41,264 bases of DNA, taken from assembly GCA_016743945.1 (NCBI GenBank), contig JADGFI010000045.1, forward strand, positions 1-41,264. Direction: 5' to 3'. This document shows positions 22,619 through 30,809 of this stretch, in pieces. Position 1 is the stretch's first letter. Each line of letters opens with the position of its first letter. This DNA is from Desulfobacteraceae bacterium. GTDB taxonomy: Bacteria; Desulfobacterota; Desulfobacteria; Desulfobacterales; Desulfobacteraceae. Under the pieces are notes generated by a model, which was given only the letters and a program-made list of their open reading frames with translations, was not told where the DNA came from and made no database searches. A program made the translations under genes and the position numbers.

Positions 22619-25057
22619 ATTCAAAAAAAAATACATACCATCCTTTTGATCGAATCCACTGTGGCCTTGAGAAACAGGATGCAAAAACTTTTGTCTGACC
22701 ATGGGTATCAAGTGAACAGTTTTAGTGTTTCTCAAGAGGCGCTTGAGGCCCTTGAAACGGCTATGGACGAATATGTCTTGATCATTTCAAGCTACATGAT
22801 GCCGAAAATGAAAGGGGATGAAATCCTTAAGCAGGCAAGAAGTATAGCACCCGATACACAGCGCCTGCTGATTTCAGATACAGGTGACATGCAGACCCTG
22901 ATCAGTGCGATTAATTTTGCTAATATAAACGCCTGCATGATTCTTCCGATTCAGGATGATGAATTTCTCAATCAGGTCAAGCTCTGCTGTGACCAGTATG
23001 ACATCACCAAAAAGCAGAAAAATCTTAAGCGGGTAACCCATCGGCAGAACAAACAATTGTTTAAAATTGCCGGCAATTTTAAAAAAAAAGACACTTTTTA
23101 TTCTGAACAGATCGAAAAGAAAAAAAAGGAAATCCGAATACTTGAATCCCGGCTTCGTTCAGCCGGCGGTTCCTTCAGCCTTGACAAGCCGGTGTTGTTA
23201 AAAGATCTTCTCTCAGAGCAGGATAGTGCCATATCCGCAGAAAATCTGGGCGGGCAGTTCTTGACATTAAAAGAACAGATCAAGCAGATAATCGAAACAG
23301 CAGCATCCAGCCATTATATATCTATTTCGTCCATTCCATACCAGGACGTTGTTGATCTCAAAGGATTTGAAAATGAACACCGGGATCTGGCAAAACACAT
23401 ATTGCCCTCTGTTTATGAGCTGATTGGAAAAAATGAGATGGGGGCTCCAAGCCATAAACAAGAAAAGGAAGTGATACTGGATGAGCAGTTTGAGTTAACG
23501 ATTTTAAAAGACAAGACCCGGGCATTGATTCAAATAAAAACAAGAGAGATACAAAATTTGACCCTTGCCCATGTAAAACAATTTCTTGAGAAAAACAAAA
23601 TTATTAACGGCGTGATGCAATCCCACTTGATTGAATCATGGCTTCACAAGGCGCTGCCCGACGACGAACCGTTCCTGATTGCCAAAGGCATAGAGGCCAT
23701 TTATCCGAAAGATGCAAAGATCCGGTATCATTTCCCAACAGATTTTCTCCATGCCGGAAAAGTGAACGAGGACGGCAGTATCAATTTCCGAGACAGAGGA
23801 GAGATTCCCTGTGTGGAGGAAGATGCGTTTCTTGCATCAAAGATTCTTCCTGAAGAAAGTAAGCCCGGCATTGATATCTTTGGAAATAAAATTTTGGTGG
23901 ATGCGCCGGTTGACCAGACTTTTTCCTGCGGCTTAGGTGCCCGGATGTCTGAAGATGGGGTGAGAATCTATGCCGCATGTACTGGACAGCCCCATCTGGA
24001 TGCCATGGGGAACGTGTCGGTATGTCCGGAGTTCCAGATAAAAGGGGATCTTGGTTTTGAAACCGGAGACGTTAATTTTGATGGGAATGTGATTGTAAAC
24101 GGTTCGGTCAAGCAGGGATTTAAAGTCAAGTGTGCCTCTCTAACAGCCCAGGAAATTCAGGGGGCAGAAATTGATATAGAAGGAGATTTGAATGTCTCCA
24201 TGGGAATCGTTGATACCGAGCTTGTCAAAGTAAAAGGATCGGTTCAGGCAAAATTTGTGCGTAACTCAAAAATCAATGCATTTGGAGATCTGATAATACA
24301 AAGGGAAATTATAGATTCGAGGATTTATTTAAGTGGGGCCTGTATAAATGAAAACGGTTCCATTATTAATTCTGAAATTTCCGCGAAAATGGGTATCCGG
24401 GCTGGAAATATTGGAAAAAAAACGACGAAACCATCAAAACTCACGGTGGGGGTGGATGAGCACACCAATCTTTTAGTCGCCAGAGTGGATTCAAAATTGA
24501 ACATCAACAATAGGGCCATTAATGAATTGGGAAGCGAAGTGGACGAACTTGTAAAAGAGGACCAGACGCTTCATGGGGCCATTTCCCAACACGCGTATGT
24601 CCAGGACCGGGCACAACTGAAATTACAAGATATTGAAAAAAAAATGGAAAACCTGAAGGCGTCAGGAAATATGGCGGCATTCCAAAAAGTATCCAACACC
24701 GTGAAAGAGATACAAAAAAATGCAGCTGAAGCTGAAGAGAAAATTAACAAAGGGTTTGACCGGCAGGATGAAATTTCCCAGGAAATTTCACAAAAAAAAG
24801 GCCGGATTAAAGAGCTTGAAGAGATGAACAAATCCTTTTCGGACGAAAAAAAGAGGCTGCTTGAATTTTCCAATCGAAATAAACCCCTGCCCGAGATCAA
24901 GGTGGCGAAAAAAATTGAATCCGGAACAAAAATTTTTGCAGTCAACTCCACCATGATCCTTCATAATTCCAATTCCAGGTGCCGCATCCGGGAGTTTTCC
25001 AGTCAACCTGGTGACTGGGGCATTGCATTACATGAAATACGGGTCGAAGCGTTTTAA
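22619..25057 (+). CDS. Pseudo-receiver-FapA/DUF342 fusion, likely ATT start
   Basis: About 812 residues from the proposed ATT at 22619. No ATG is available at the right place. A start at TTG 22646 would cut off the first receiver strand. AAGAAGGA (22603-22610) lies eight bases before ATT, and the frame from there reads QKKIHTILLIEST, aligning with SQYSILVVDDD of the preceding paralog. The receiver is dead: the acidic pair is E-S, the phospho-acceptor Asp is S58 (IISSYMMP) and the lysine position reads L-P. The coiled coil RQNKQLFKI follows, then FapA N-domain (LIAKGIEAIYPKDAKIRYHF), SKPGIDIFGNKI, a beta-helix and long C-terminal coiled coils. The GspE-N-like repeats are absent. It lies 14 bases after the REC-FapA gene. 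Confidence 0.8.
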   Translation: MQKKIHTILLIESTVALRNRMQKLLSDHGYQVNSFSVSQEALEALETAMDEYVLIISSYMMPKMKGDEILKQARSIAPDTQRLLISDTGDMQTLISAINFANINACMILPIQDDEFLNQVKLCCDQYDITKKQKNLKRVTHRQNKQLFKIAGNFKKKDTFYSEQIEKKKKEIRILESRLRSAGGSFSLDKPVLLKDLLSEQDSAISAENLGGQFLTLKEQIKQIIETAASSHYISISSIPYQDVVDLKGFENEHRDLAKHILPSVYELIGKNEMGAPSHKQEKEVILDEQFELTILKDKTRALIQIKTREIQNLTLAHVKQFLEKNKIINGVMQSHLIESWLHKALPDDEPFLIAKGIEAIYPKDAKIRYHFPTDFLHAGKVNEDGSINFRDRGEIPCVEEDAFLASKILPEESKPGIDIFGNKILVDAPVDQTFSCGLGARMSEDGVRIYAACTGQPHLDAMGNVSVCPEFQIKGDLGFETGDVNFDGNVIVNGSVKQGFKVKCASLTAQEIQGAEIDIEGDLNVSMGIVDTELVKVKGSVQAKFVRNSKINAFGDLIIQREIIDSRIYLSGACINENGSIINSEISAKMGIRAGNIGKKTTKPSKLTVGVDEHTNLLVARVDSKLNINNRAINELGSEVDELVKEDQTLHGAISQHAYVQDRAQLKLQDIEKKMENLKASGNMAAFQKVSNTVKEIQKNAAEAEEKINKGFDRQDEISQEISQKKGRIKELEEMNKSFSDEKKRLLEFSNRNKPLPEIKVAKKIESGTKIFAVNSTMILHNSNSRCRIREFSSQPGDWGIALHEIRVEAF

Positions 25058-25080
25058 AAAAGGGATCCGCCTGGCTGGAT

Positions 25081-26349
25081 TTATTTTCCCGGAAGTGTAA
25101 TGGTCACGGTGGTTCCCTTGCCAATCCTGCTATCTACCTCAATTTTTCCCTTATGCTCTTCAATAAGATTATAGGCGATATGCATTCCAAGACCTGTTCC
25201 TTTACCGATCTCCTTGGTTGTAAAAAATGGATCGAATATCCTGGGGATATCTTTTTTTTTTATACCGCATCCGGTATCGGAAATGATGACCACAGCGTTG
25301 TGATTTTCTTTTTTTGTCTGGATTCTGATTTCCCCTTTTGTTTCAATGGCCTGGGCCGCATTGACCAGGATATTCATAAAGACCTGGTTTATTTTTTGCG
25401 GGTAGCCTTCTACCAACGGGATATCCCCAAACTCTTTGATCACAGCAGCCTTGTATTTGATCTCATTGCAAACCACATTGAGGGTGGACTCCAATCCCTT
25501 ATGGATATCGACGAGCATTTGCTTGTCATTTCCAGGATGGGCAAAGTTTTTTAAAGCCCCAACAATTTTGCCGACTCGTCCGGTCCCATCTTTGCAATCA
25601 TTCAAAAGTTCAGGGATATCTTCCAAAATGTAATCGATTTCAATTTTTTTTTTATAGTCAGCAATGGTTTGAATTTGTTCGGTAACGGCTTGGTTTAAAT
25701 GTTCTGGTTTGTGTTTTTTCAGGGCAGTTGACAGCTTTTTATAGTGGCGCAGCAAGGACGCTATATTTTTTAGATAATCGCTTAGCGCATCCAGGTTGCT
25801 GGAAATGAATCCAATGGGATTATTGATTTCATGGGCGATACCTGCGGCAAGCTGTCCGATTGAAGCCAGTTTTTCAGACTGGAGTATCCGGGACTGGGAG
25901 ATTTTCAGATCTTTCAAGGCATGGTCAAGAGTTTTGTTTTTTTGAATCAGCTTTCCGTGAATTTTATTGTATTGGCTTTCAAGGGCGACAATCCTTTCTC
26001 CTGTTTTGATGCGTGAACTCAATTCTTCGGGTTTAAAGGGCTTGATCATATAATCATCCGCTCCTGCTTCAAAAACTTTTACAAGGTCTGTTGTTTGATC
26101 TTTTGCCGTAAGCAAGATGATATAGGTATATGTTTTTTTGCTGGACGCCCGTATTTTCCTGCACAGTGCCAATCCATCCATTTCAGGCATCTGCCAATCA
26201 GAAATGATCAGTTCCGGAGAGTGTTTTAAAAATAGTTGCCAGGCATCGATACCGTTTTCAGCTTCCATGACGGTGTGGCCGATCTTTTTGACGGTTTTCT
26301 TTACCAAAAGTCTTGAAATATAATGGTCTTCTGCAATCAGTATATTCAT
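25081..26349 (-). CDS. Receiver-histidine kinase (REC-HK)
   Basis: A 422-residue cytosolic protein with the receiver in front: E7-D8, phospho-acceptor D51 (IISDWQMP), T81 and K103. A coiled coil (about 120-160) leads to the dimerisation helix with phospho-acceptor H173 in AHEINNP. The ATPase domain has its N box (QVFMNILVNAAQA), G1 (ISDTGCGIKKKD), F box (RIFDPFFTTKE) and G2 (GKGTGLGMHIAYN). There are no membrane or periplasmic segments, so the input is internal or arrives through the receiver. The start is preceded by AGGAGTA. It is the last gene of a three-gene minus-strand operon and lies 14 bases after the REC-HDOD gene. It converges tail to tail on the pseudo-receiver FapA gene with 23 bases between. 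Confidence 0.9.
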   Translation of the reverse strand: MNILIAEDHYISRLLVKKTVKKIGHTVMEAENGIDAWQLFLKHSPELIISDWQMPEMDGLALCRKIRASSKKTYTYIILLTAKDQTTDLVKVFEAGADDYMIKPFKPEELSSRIKTGERIVALESQYNKIHGKLIQKNKTLDHALKDLKISQSRILQSEKLASIGQLAAGIAHEINNPIGFISSNLDALSDYLKNIASLLRHYKKLSTALKKHKPEHLNQAVTEQIQTIADYKKKIEIDYILEDIPELLNDCKDGTGRVGKIVGALKNFAHPGNDKQMLVDIHKGLESTLNVVCNEIKYKAAVIKEFGDIPLVEGYPQKINQVFMNILVNAAQAIETKGEIRIQTKKENHNAVVIISDTGCGIKKKDIPRIFDPFFTTKEIGKGTGLGMHIAYNLIEEHKGKIEVDSRIGKGTTVTITLPGK

Positions 26350-26362
26350 ACATTACTCCTGT

Positions 26363-27559
26363 TTATCGGTGTTGAATGGCATCCCGCCACAGGGGTATCC
26401 TATGGAACAGTCCCAGATTTTTCATGTAGGCTTTATCCAGACCGTTCAGCGTCTCCCAGCTGCCAGGCTGCTGCTGTTCATGATATTCGATTAGTTCAGC
26501 CACATGGACCAGACCGCAGAGTTCAAATTTATCACTGATTATCAGTGACGGATGGTGATGGAACGCAATCCCTTCTATGATATTTTCCGGCAGCCCCCAG
26601 AACCCCAGCAGATAGGCGCCGACCTCGGCGTGGGTGACGCCAAAAACTTCTTTTTCAGCTCTGAAAAAAGGGATACGCTCTTTTTGGACGATCTGAATGA
26701 CGCTTTTATACTCATCCGGGAAATATTCTGCCAGCAGCAGTTTGCCCAGGTCGTGAAGGAGGGAAGTAATGACAGCATTGTCTAAAAGATCTTTTTCCAT
26801 TTTTTCGAGACCCCCGATCTTTTTGGCTATTGCACTGGTTTTAATGCAGTGATCATGGATTTTGTCCACTGGAATGATGGACAAGGTTCCTTTGCTGAAT
26901 GTTGAGAACACTTCGATGCTCAAAATGAGGGTTTTTACGACATCGATTCCCAATAAAATAACCGCTTCTTCTGCACTGGAGATATGCCGGGGCATTCCAA
27001 AAAAGGAAGAATTGACCAGTTGAAGCATTTTTGCTGTCATTCCCATATCTGTTGCGATAATTTTACCCACACTTGATGTTGAAGGATCAGGAGATTGAAG
27101 TTTGGTCATTATTTGACGATAGAGCAACGGCATGCTCGGCAGGGTTTCTATCCCCCCCAAAAATTGTTTTAATGTTTTATTGTTTAAAAGGTCACACAAG
27201 GCACAGACTCTTTTTATGGTAAGGATAAGTGTCTCTTTTTCACAGGGTTTGGACAGGTATTGATGCGCCGATTTGACTGATTTCATGATCATTTCTTTGT
27301 CTGAATGACCTGAGAGGATAATTCTGGCCATCATGGGATATTTTTTTTTTACGATGTTTAAAAGCGCAGCACCATCCATCATCGGCATTCGCATATCGGA
27401 AATGATAGCATCAAAGGATTGTTTTTCGAGTAATTTTAGCGCATTTTCACCGCCTTGTGCAAAGGTCATATCCCAGGAATTTCTTAACGGACGCAGACTT
27501 CGCTGAAGCCCTTTTAGAATATTAGATTCATCATCAACAAATAAAATATATTTTTTCAT
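26363..27559 (-). CDS. Receiver-HDOD domain response regulator
   Basis: A 398-residue protein. The receiver (1-120) has D9-D10, phospho-acceptor D55 (IISDMRMP), the LSG switch position and K in SKPC. An HDOD domain (about 135-335) begins with LPSMPLLYRQI, passes through LQLVNSSFFGMPRHISSAEE (with I-x-L-L-G-I-D after it) and retains an HD pair in LLHDLGKLLL. HDOD proteins are non-catalytic or weakly catalytic relatives of HD-type hydrolases and act in signalling and cell-cycle or motility control. The C-terminal 60 residues are unassigned. It sits between two REC-kinases, so one of them likely phosphorylates it. The start follows GGGGGAGACAGGAA. Confidence 0.9.
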   Translation of the reverse strand: MKKYILFVDDESNILKGLQRSLRPLRNSWDMTFAQGGENALKLLEKQSFDAIISDMRMPMMDGAALLNIVKKKYPMMARIILSGHSDKEMIMKSVKSAHQYLSKPCEKETLILTIKRVCALCDLLNNKTLKQFLGGIETLPSMPLLYRQIMTKLQSPDPSTSSVGKIIATDMGMTAKMLQLVNSSFFGMPRHISSAEEAVILLGIDVVKTLILSIEVFSTFSKGTLSIIPVDKIHDHCIKTSAIAKKIGGLEKMEKDLLDNAVITSLLHDLGKLLLAEYFPDEYKSVIQIVQKERIPFFRAEKEVFGVTHAEVGAYLLGFWGLPENIIEGIAFHHHPSLIISDKFELCGLVHVAELIEYHEQQQPGSWETLNGLDKAYMKNLGLFHRIPLWRDAIQHR

Positions 27560-27650
27560 TTCCTGTCTCCCCCATCAAACGGTTCCAATACTCAAAATCA
27601 ATGATAAACTATGTTTTTATTTTCAGCGTCGGTTCAGGATGCTGAAAACA

Positions 27651-28901
27651 TTAGTTTTGGTGTATGGGAAGTTCAATAATAAAGGTGGTCCCTTTACCTT
27701 CACAGGTTTCGATGCTAATTTTTCCATGGTGCCTGTCTTTCACAATAGACCGGGAAATCGCAAGTCCCTGTCCGGTTCCTTTGCCCGGTTCCTTTGTTGT
27801 AAAAAAAGGATCAAAGACCTTTGGTTTGACTGTTTCGGGTATGCCTGTCCCCGTATCGCTGATACTGATTTCCAACCAGTTTTTTTTTGTATGCGCACGA
27901 ATTTCTATTTTTCCTTTATCGCCAAATTGTGTGTTGGTCTTTTCAGATATGGCATGACTGGCATTTACGATAAGGTTTAAAAATACCTGATTTATTTCCC
28001 CGGGGTTGCACTTTATTTTTGGCAGATCCGGCTCCATATTTATACTCACATCGGCGATATGTTTCCATTCGTTTTTTGAAATCATGATTGCGTTCTGCAG
28101 GCAGTGATGTACGTCGGTTAGAACATGGTTTTTTTTTCCGGGATGTGAAAAGACTTTCATGGTCTGGATAACCTTCTTGATACGGTCAATCCCTTCGATG
28201 GCTTGATCAATCGCTTGCGGGATTTCCCTTCGGGTATAATCCAAATCCAATTGATCCAGGGCCGTCTCTATCTGCTTAACCATACTGGTATCAATCGACC
28301 CTGTTTTTAATGTTTGAAATAAGTGCAGAAATTTTTCAATGATTAAGTCCATATCTGAAAAAGTGTCTTTTAAAAAAAGTGTATTATCATTGATATATTG
28401 GATCGGTGTATTTATTTCATGAGCGAGCCCGGCTGAAAGTTGTCCCATGGCCTCCATTTTTTGGGCCAGGGCAAGTTTATTGTGAAAAGAAATTTGTGTT
28501 TCTTTAAGACGGCGTTCCCGTATTACCCGTTTTGTTCTTAAAATAATTTCTTCAGGGCTGAACGGCTTTTGTACGAAATCACTGGCACCGATTCCGATCA
28601 TTTTACCATAATGGTATCGAGCAATCTCACCGGTCATAAGGATGACATCTGCAGAATAGTTGGCTACAATTTTTTTTGTTAATTCAATCCCGGTCATTTT
28701 CGGCATGACAATATCCGATATCACCACATCAAATGAAGCTTCCTTCAAATATTTTAATGCCTCTCTGCCGTTTGATGCAGTCCGCGTCTGGAAACCAGCG
28801 GAATCCAGGATCTGTTTTACAAGCCTTTGAATTGGATCTTCATCATCGACAACGAGAATATGTACCTGATCATCATCAATATCCAGGTGCTTTTGAGTCA
28901 T
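27651..28901 (-). CDS. Receiver-histidine kinase (REC-HK)
   Basis: A 416-residue protein from ATG 28901 (AGGA eight bases upstream); a longer reading from GTG 28961 adds 20 unlikely residues (PENISNPPQTYHNHF). The receiver has D19-D20, phospho-acceptor D63 (VISDIVMP), T90 and K112. The dimerisation helix carries H161 in GLAHEINTP. The ATPase domain has the N box (QVFLNLIVNASHA), G1 (ISDTGTGIPE), F box (KVFDPFFTTKE) and G2 (GKGTGQGLAIS). It has the same architecture as the kinase at 25081-26349 and the same order of domains, so the two are probably paralogs flanking the HDOD gene. There is no membrane segment. It is the first gene of the operon. A 17-bp inverted repeat lies in its leader. Confidence 0.9.
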   Translation of the reverse strand: MTQKHLDIDDDQVHILVVDDEDPIQRLVKQILDSAGFQTRTASNGREALKYLKEASFDVVISDIVMPKMTGIELTKKIVANYSADVILMTGEIARYHYGKMIGIGASDFVQKPFSPEEIILRTKRVIRERRLKETQISFHNKLALAQKMEAMGQLSAGLAHEINTPIQYINDNTLFLKDTFSDMDLIIEKFLHLFQTLKTGSIDTSMVKQIETALDQLDLDYTRREIPQAIDQAIEGIDRIKKVIQTMKVFSHPGKKNHVLTDVHHCLQNAIMISKNEWKHIADVSINMEPDLPKIKCNPGEINQVFLNLIVNASHAISEKTNTQFGDKGKIEIRAHTKKNWLEISISDTGTGIPETVKPKVFDPFFTTKEPGKGTGQGLAISRSIVKDRHHGKISIETCEGKGTTFIIELPIHQN

Positions 28902-29240
28902 ATGAATCGTCCTGAAATGGTTATGGTACGTTTGTGGCGGGTTTGATATGTTTTCCGGCACTTTTCAGACCATTTTAAAAAACCAAATTAAAGGATACCA
29001 CAAAATAGGGCAGAAAACAATGATCCTTCAATCAAGCCGATTAAGAATCGACTTGATTGAAGACAGACAAATCCTAGCAAAATTATAAAAGACATAGAAT
29101 TCTAATGCTACTTTTTTTGTAAAAAATGAATACTGATTATATTGAAAATTCCTGATAACAATGGATATAGCAGATTATGCGAAAGAGATGTTGAGGCTCT
29201 TATTTTGTAGAACACGTGTAGAATCTTTGTTTCTAAAAGC
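28902..29240. other. Leader and promoter region of the kinase operon
   Basis: About 340 bases without a gene between the first kinase and the terminator after tRNA-Lys. On the minus strand a TATAAT is present at 29082-29087 without a good -35 box, and a 17-bp hairpin at 29026-29062 would lie in the leader. Confidence 0.4.
29026..29062 (-). repeat. 17-bp inverted repeat in kinase operon leader
   Basis: Arms 29026-29042 and 29046-29062 are complementary over 17 bases with a single mismatch that becomes a G-U pair in minus-strand RNA; the loop is 3 bases. There is no T run after it. It is about 125 bases upstream of the kinase start, so it may be a regulator binding site or an RNA structure. 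Confidence 0.7.
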
Positions 29241-29277
29241 AAAAAGACTCTTAACGAATATCGCCAAGAGCCTTTTT
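29241..29277 (-). terminator. Terminator after tRNA-Lys
   Basis: Minus-strand RNA would fold AAAAAGGCTCTTGGCGA against TCGTTAAGAGTCTTTTT with a very small loop and a run of U after the stem. It starts seven bases beyond the tRNA 3' end. Confidence 0.75.
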
Positions 29278-29283
29278 AATTAA

Positions 29284-29359
29284 TGGTGGGCCGTCAGGGA
29301 GTCGAACCCGGGACCTACTGATTAAGAGTCAGTTGCTCTACCAGTTGAGCTAACGGCCC
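29284..29359 (-). tRNA. tRNA-Lys (anticodon CTT)
   Basis: A 76-base tRNA including an encoded CCA. The acceptor arm GGGCCGT pairs with ACGGCCC. The D-arm has AGCTC...GAGC with GG in TGGTAGAG. The anticodon stem ACTGA/TCAGT encloses CTCTTAA with anticodon CTT, which reads AAG lysine codons. The T-arm has GGGTTCGACTCCC with the canonical TTCGA. All arms pair, so it is functional. It has its own promoter and terminator. Confidence 0.97.
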
Positions 29360-29377
29360 ATTAATTTAACGAGGCGA

Positions 29378-29406
29378 AAAATAGCAGTGATCCAACAGAA
29401 TGTCAA
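29378..29406 (-). promoter_or_regulatory. Promoter of tRNA-Lys
   Basis: On the minus strand: TTGACA (29401-29406), a 17-base spacer, then TATTTT (29378-29383), followed by a GC-rich discriminator (CGCCTCG), a pattern common for stable RNA genes. Confidence 0.65.
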
Positions 29407-29444
29407 TGTTTTTTTGTCTTTTTATGGATGGGCCAATAAACAAG

Positions 29445-29474
29445 TTGACCCTTTAAAGACAGGTCTGGTATATT
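29445..29474 (+). promoter_or_regulatory. Candidate promoter of hemL
   Basis: TTGACC (29445-29450), an 18-base spacer and TATATT (29469-29474) lie 51 bases before the hemL start. It is divergent from the tRNA-Lys promoter. Confidence 0.5.
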
Positions 29475-29525
29475 CAATACTTTTAGGGAATAATATCAGG
29501 ATACAAATATAGAAGGGAAAATCAT

Positions 29526-30809
29526 ATGGAAACGTCTAAATCAAACGCACTGTTTAACGCGGCTAAAGTACTTATCCCGGGTGGGGTGAACTCTCCTGTA
29601 AGGGCCTGCGGCTCTGTGGGCGGGCAGCCTATTTTTATTGAGAGGGGAGACAAAAGCCGCCTTTATGATGTGGATGGAAATGCCTACATTGATTATGTTC
29701 TTTCCTGGGGACCGCTGATTTTAGGGCATAGGCCGCCCCAAGTCATAAAGGCCCTTGAAAAGGTGCTTGCTACCGGGACCAGCTTTGGTGCCCCCACTGC
29801 TCTTGAAACCGAACTGGCCCAATTGGTGGTCGATATGGTACCTTCCGTTGATATGATCCGCATGGTCAATTCCGGTACGGAAGCCACCATGAGCGCCATT
29901 CGTCTTGCCCGGGGGTATACGGGCCGGGATATTATTATCAAATTTGACGGATGTTATCACGGCCATGCTGACACCTTGCTGGTAGCGGCCGGATCCGGGG
30001 TGGCAACCCTTGGTATCCCGGGAAGCCCGGGAATACCGGAAGCGGTTATTTCAAACACCCTGTCATTACCATACAATGACATTGAGGGGTTTGAACGACT
30101 CATGGCTCAAAAGGGAGACCAGGTGGCCTGCGTGATCGTTGAGCCCGTTGCCGGCAACATGGGCATGGTGCGCCCGAAGGAGGGATTCCTTGAAAGCCTG
30201 AGGAAGATGACAAGCAAGCATGGATCTGTATTGATTTTTGATGAAGTAATGACCGGATTCCGGGTTGCCCAAGGATCTGCCCAGGGATATTTTAAGATTA
30301 CACCGGATCTTTCCTGTTTTGGCAAGATCATTGGGGGGGGGCTGCCCGTGGGTGCATATGGGGGAAGACGGGAGATCATGGACCAGATAGCGCCGATTGG
30401 ATCTGTATACCAGGCAGGTACCTTGTCCGGGAATCCTTTGGCCATGGCTGCAGGCATTGCAACCTTGACAGCTCTTAAGGATGATGCTGTTTATGCTGAA
30501 CTGGATCAAAAAACCCATCGCTTGATGGAAGGGTTGCAGAGCGCTGCAGATGATGCCAAGATCCCAATGAAGACAGGACACATTGGATCCATGTCAGGTT
30601 TTTTCTTCACCGAAAGGGAAGTCTATGATTTTGAAGATGCCAAGGCCTCTGATTTAAACCGGTTTGCCTTGTTTTATCAGGGGATGCTGAGCCGTGGGGT
30701 CTATCTTGCGCCTTCCCAGTTTGAGGCGTGTTTTGTTTCTTTAGCCCATACTAACGAGGATATTGATACCACCATTGAGGTGGCCCGGGCGGTCATGGCA
30801 GATCTTTAA
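29526..30809 (+). CDS. hemL: Glutamate-1-semialdehyde 2,1-aminomutase
   Basis: HemL converts glutamate-1-semialdehyde into 5-aminolevulinate, the C5-pathway precursor of heme, siroheme and corrinoids. The protein is 427 residues, the usual family length. The PLP-dependent class III aminotransferase features are present: N-S-G-T-E-A (115-120), YHGHADTLL, the D-E-V pair at about 239-241 (FDEVMTGFR), and the Schiff-base lysine K267 in CFGKIIGGGLPVGAYGG. The start follows AGAAGGGAAAATCAT. Its stop overlaps the mpl start by 1 base. The high tetrapyrrole demand of a multiheme cytochrome and sulfite reductase lifestyle fits its presence. Confidence 0.97.
   Translation: METSKSNALFNAAKVLIPGGVNSPVRACGSVGGQPIFIERGDKSRLYDVDGNAYIDYVLSWGPLILGHRPPQVIKALEKVLATGTSFGAPTALETELAQLVVDMVPSVDMIRMVNSGTEATMSAIRLARGYTGRDIIIKFDGCYHGHADTLLVAAGSGVATLGIPGSPGIPEAVISNTLSLPYNDIEGFERLMAQKGDQVACVIVEPVAGNMGMVRPKEGFLESLRKMTSKHGSVLIFDEVMTGFRVAQGSAQGYFKITPDLSCFGKIIGGGLPVGAYGGRREIMDQIAPIGSVYQAGTLSGNPLAMAAGIATLTALKDDAVYAELDQKTHRLMEGLQSAADDAKIPMKTGHIGSMSGFFFTEREVYDFEDAKASDLNRFALFYQGMLSRGVYLAPSQFEACFVSLAHTNEDIDTTIEVARAVMADL

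Noticed and set aside
14735..25057. Reading the FapA genes as part of a flagellar operon
   Set aside because: No flagellar, motor or chemotaxis gene is in the window, and the domain partners are receivers.
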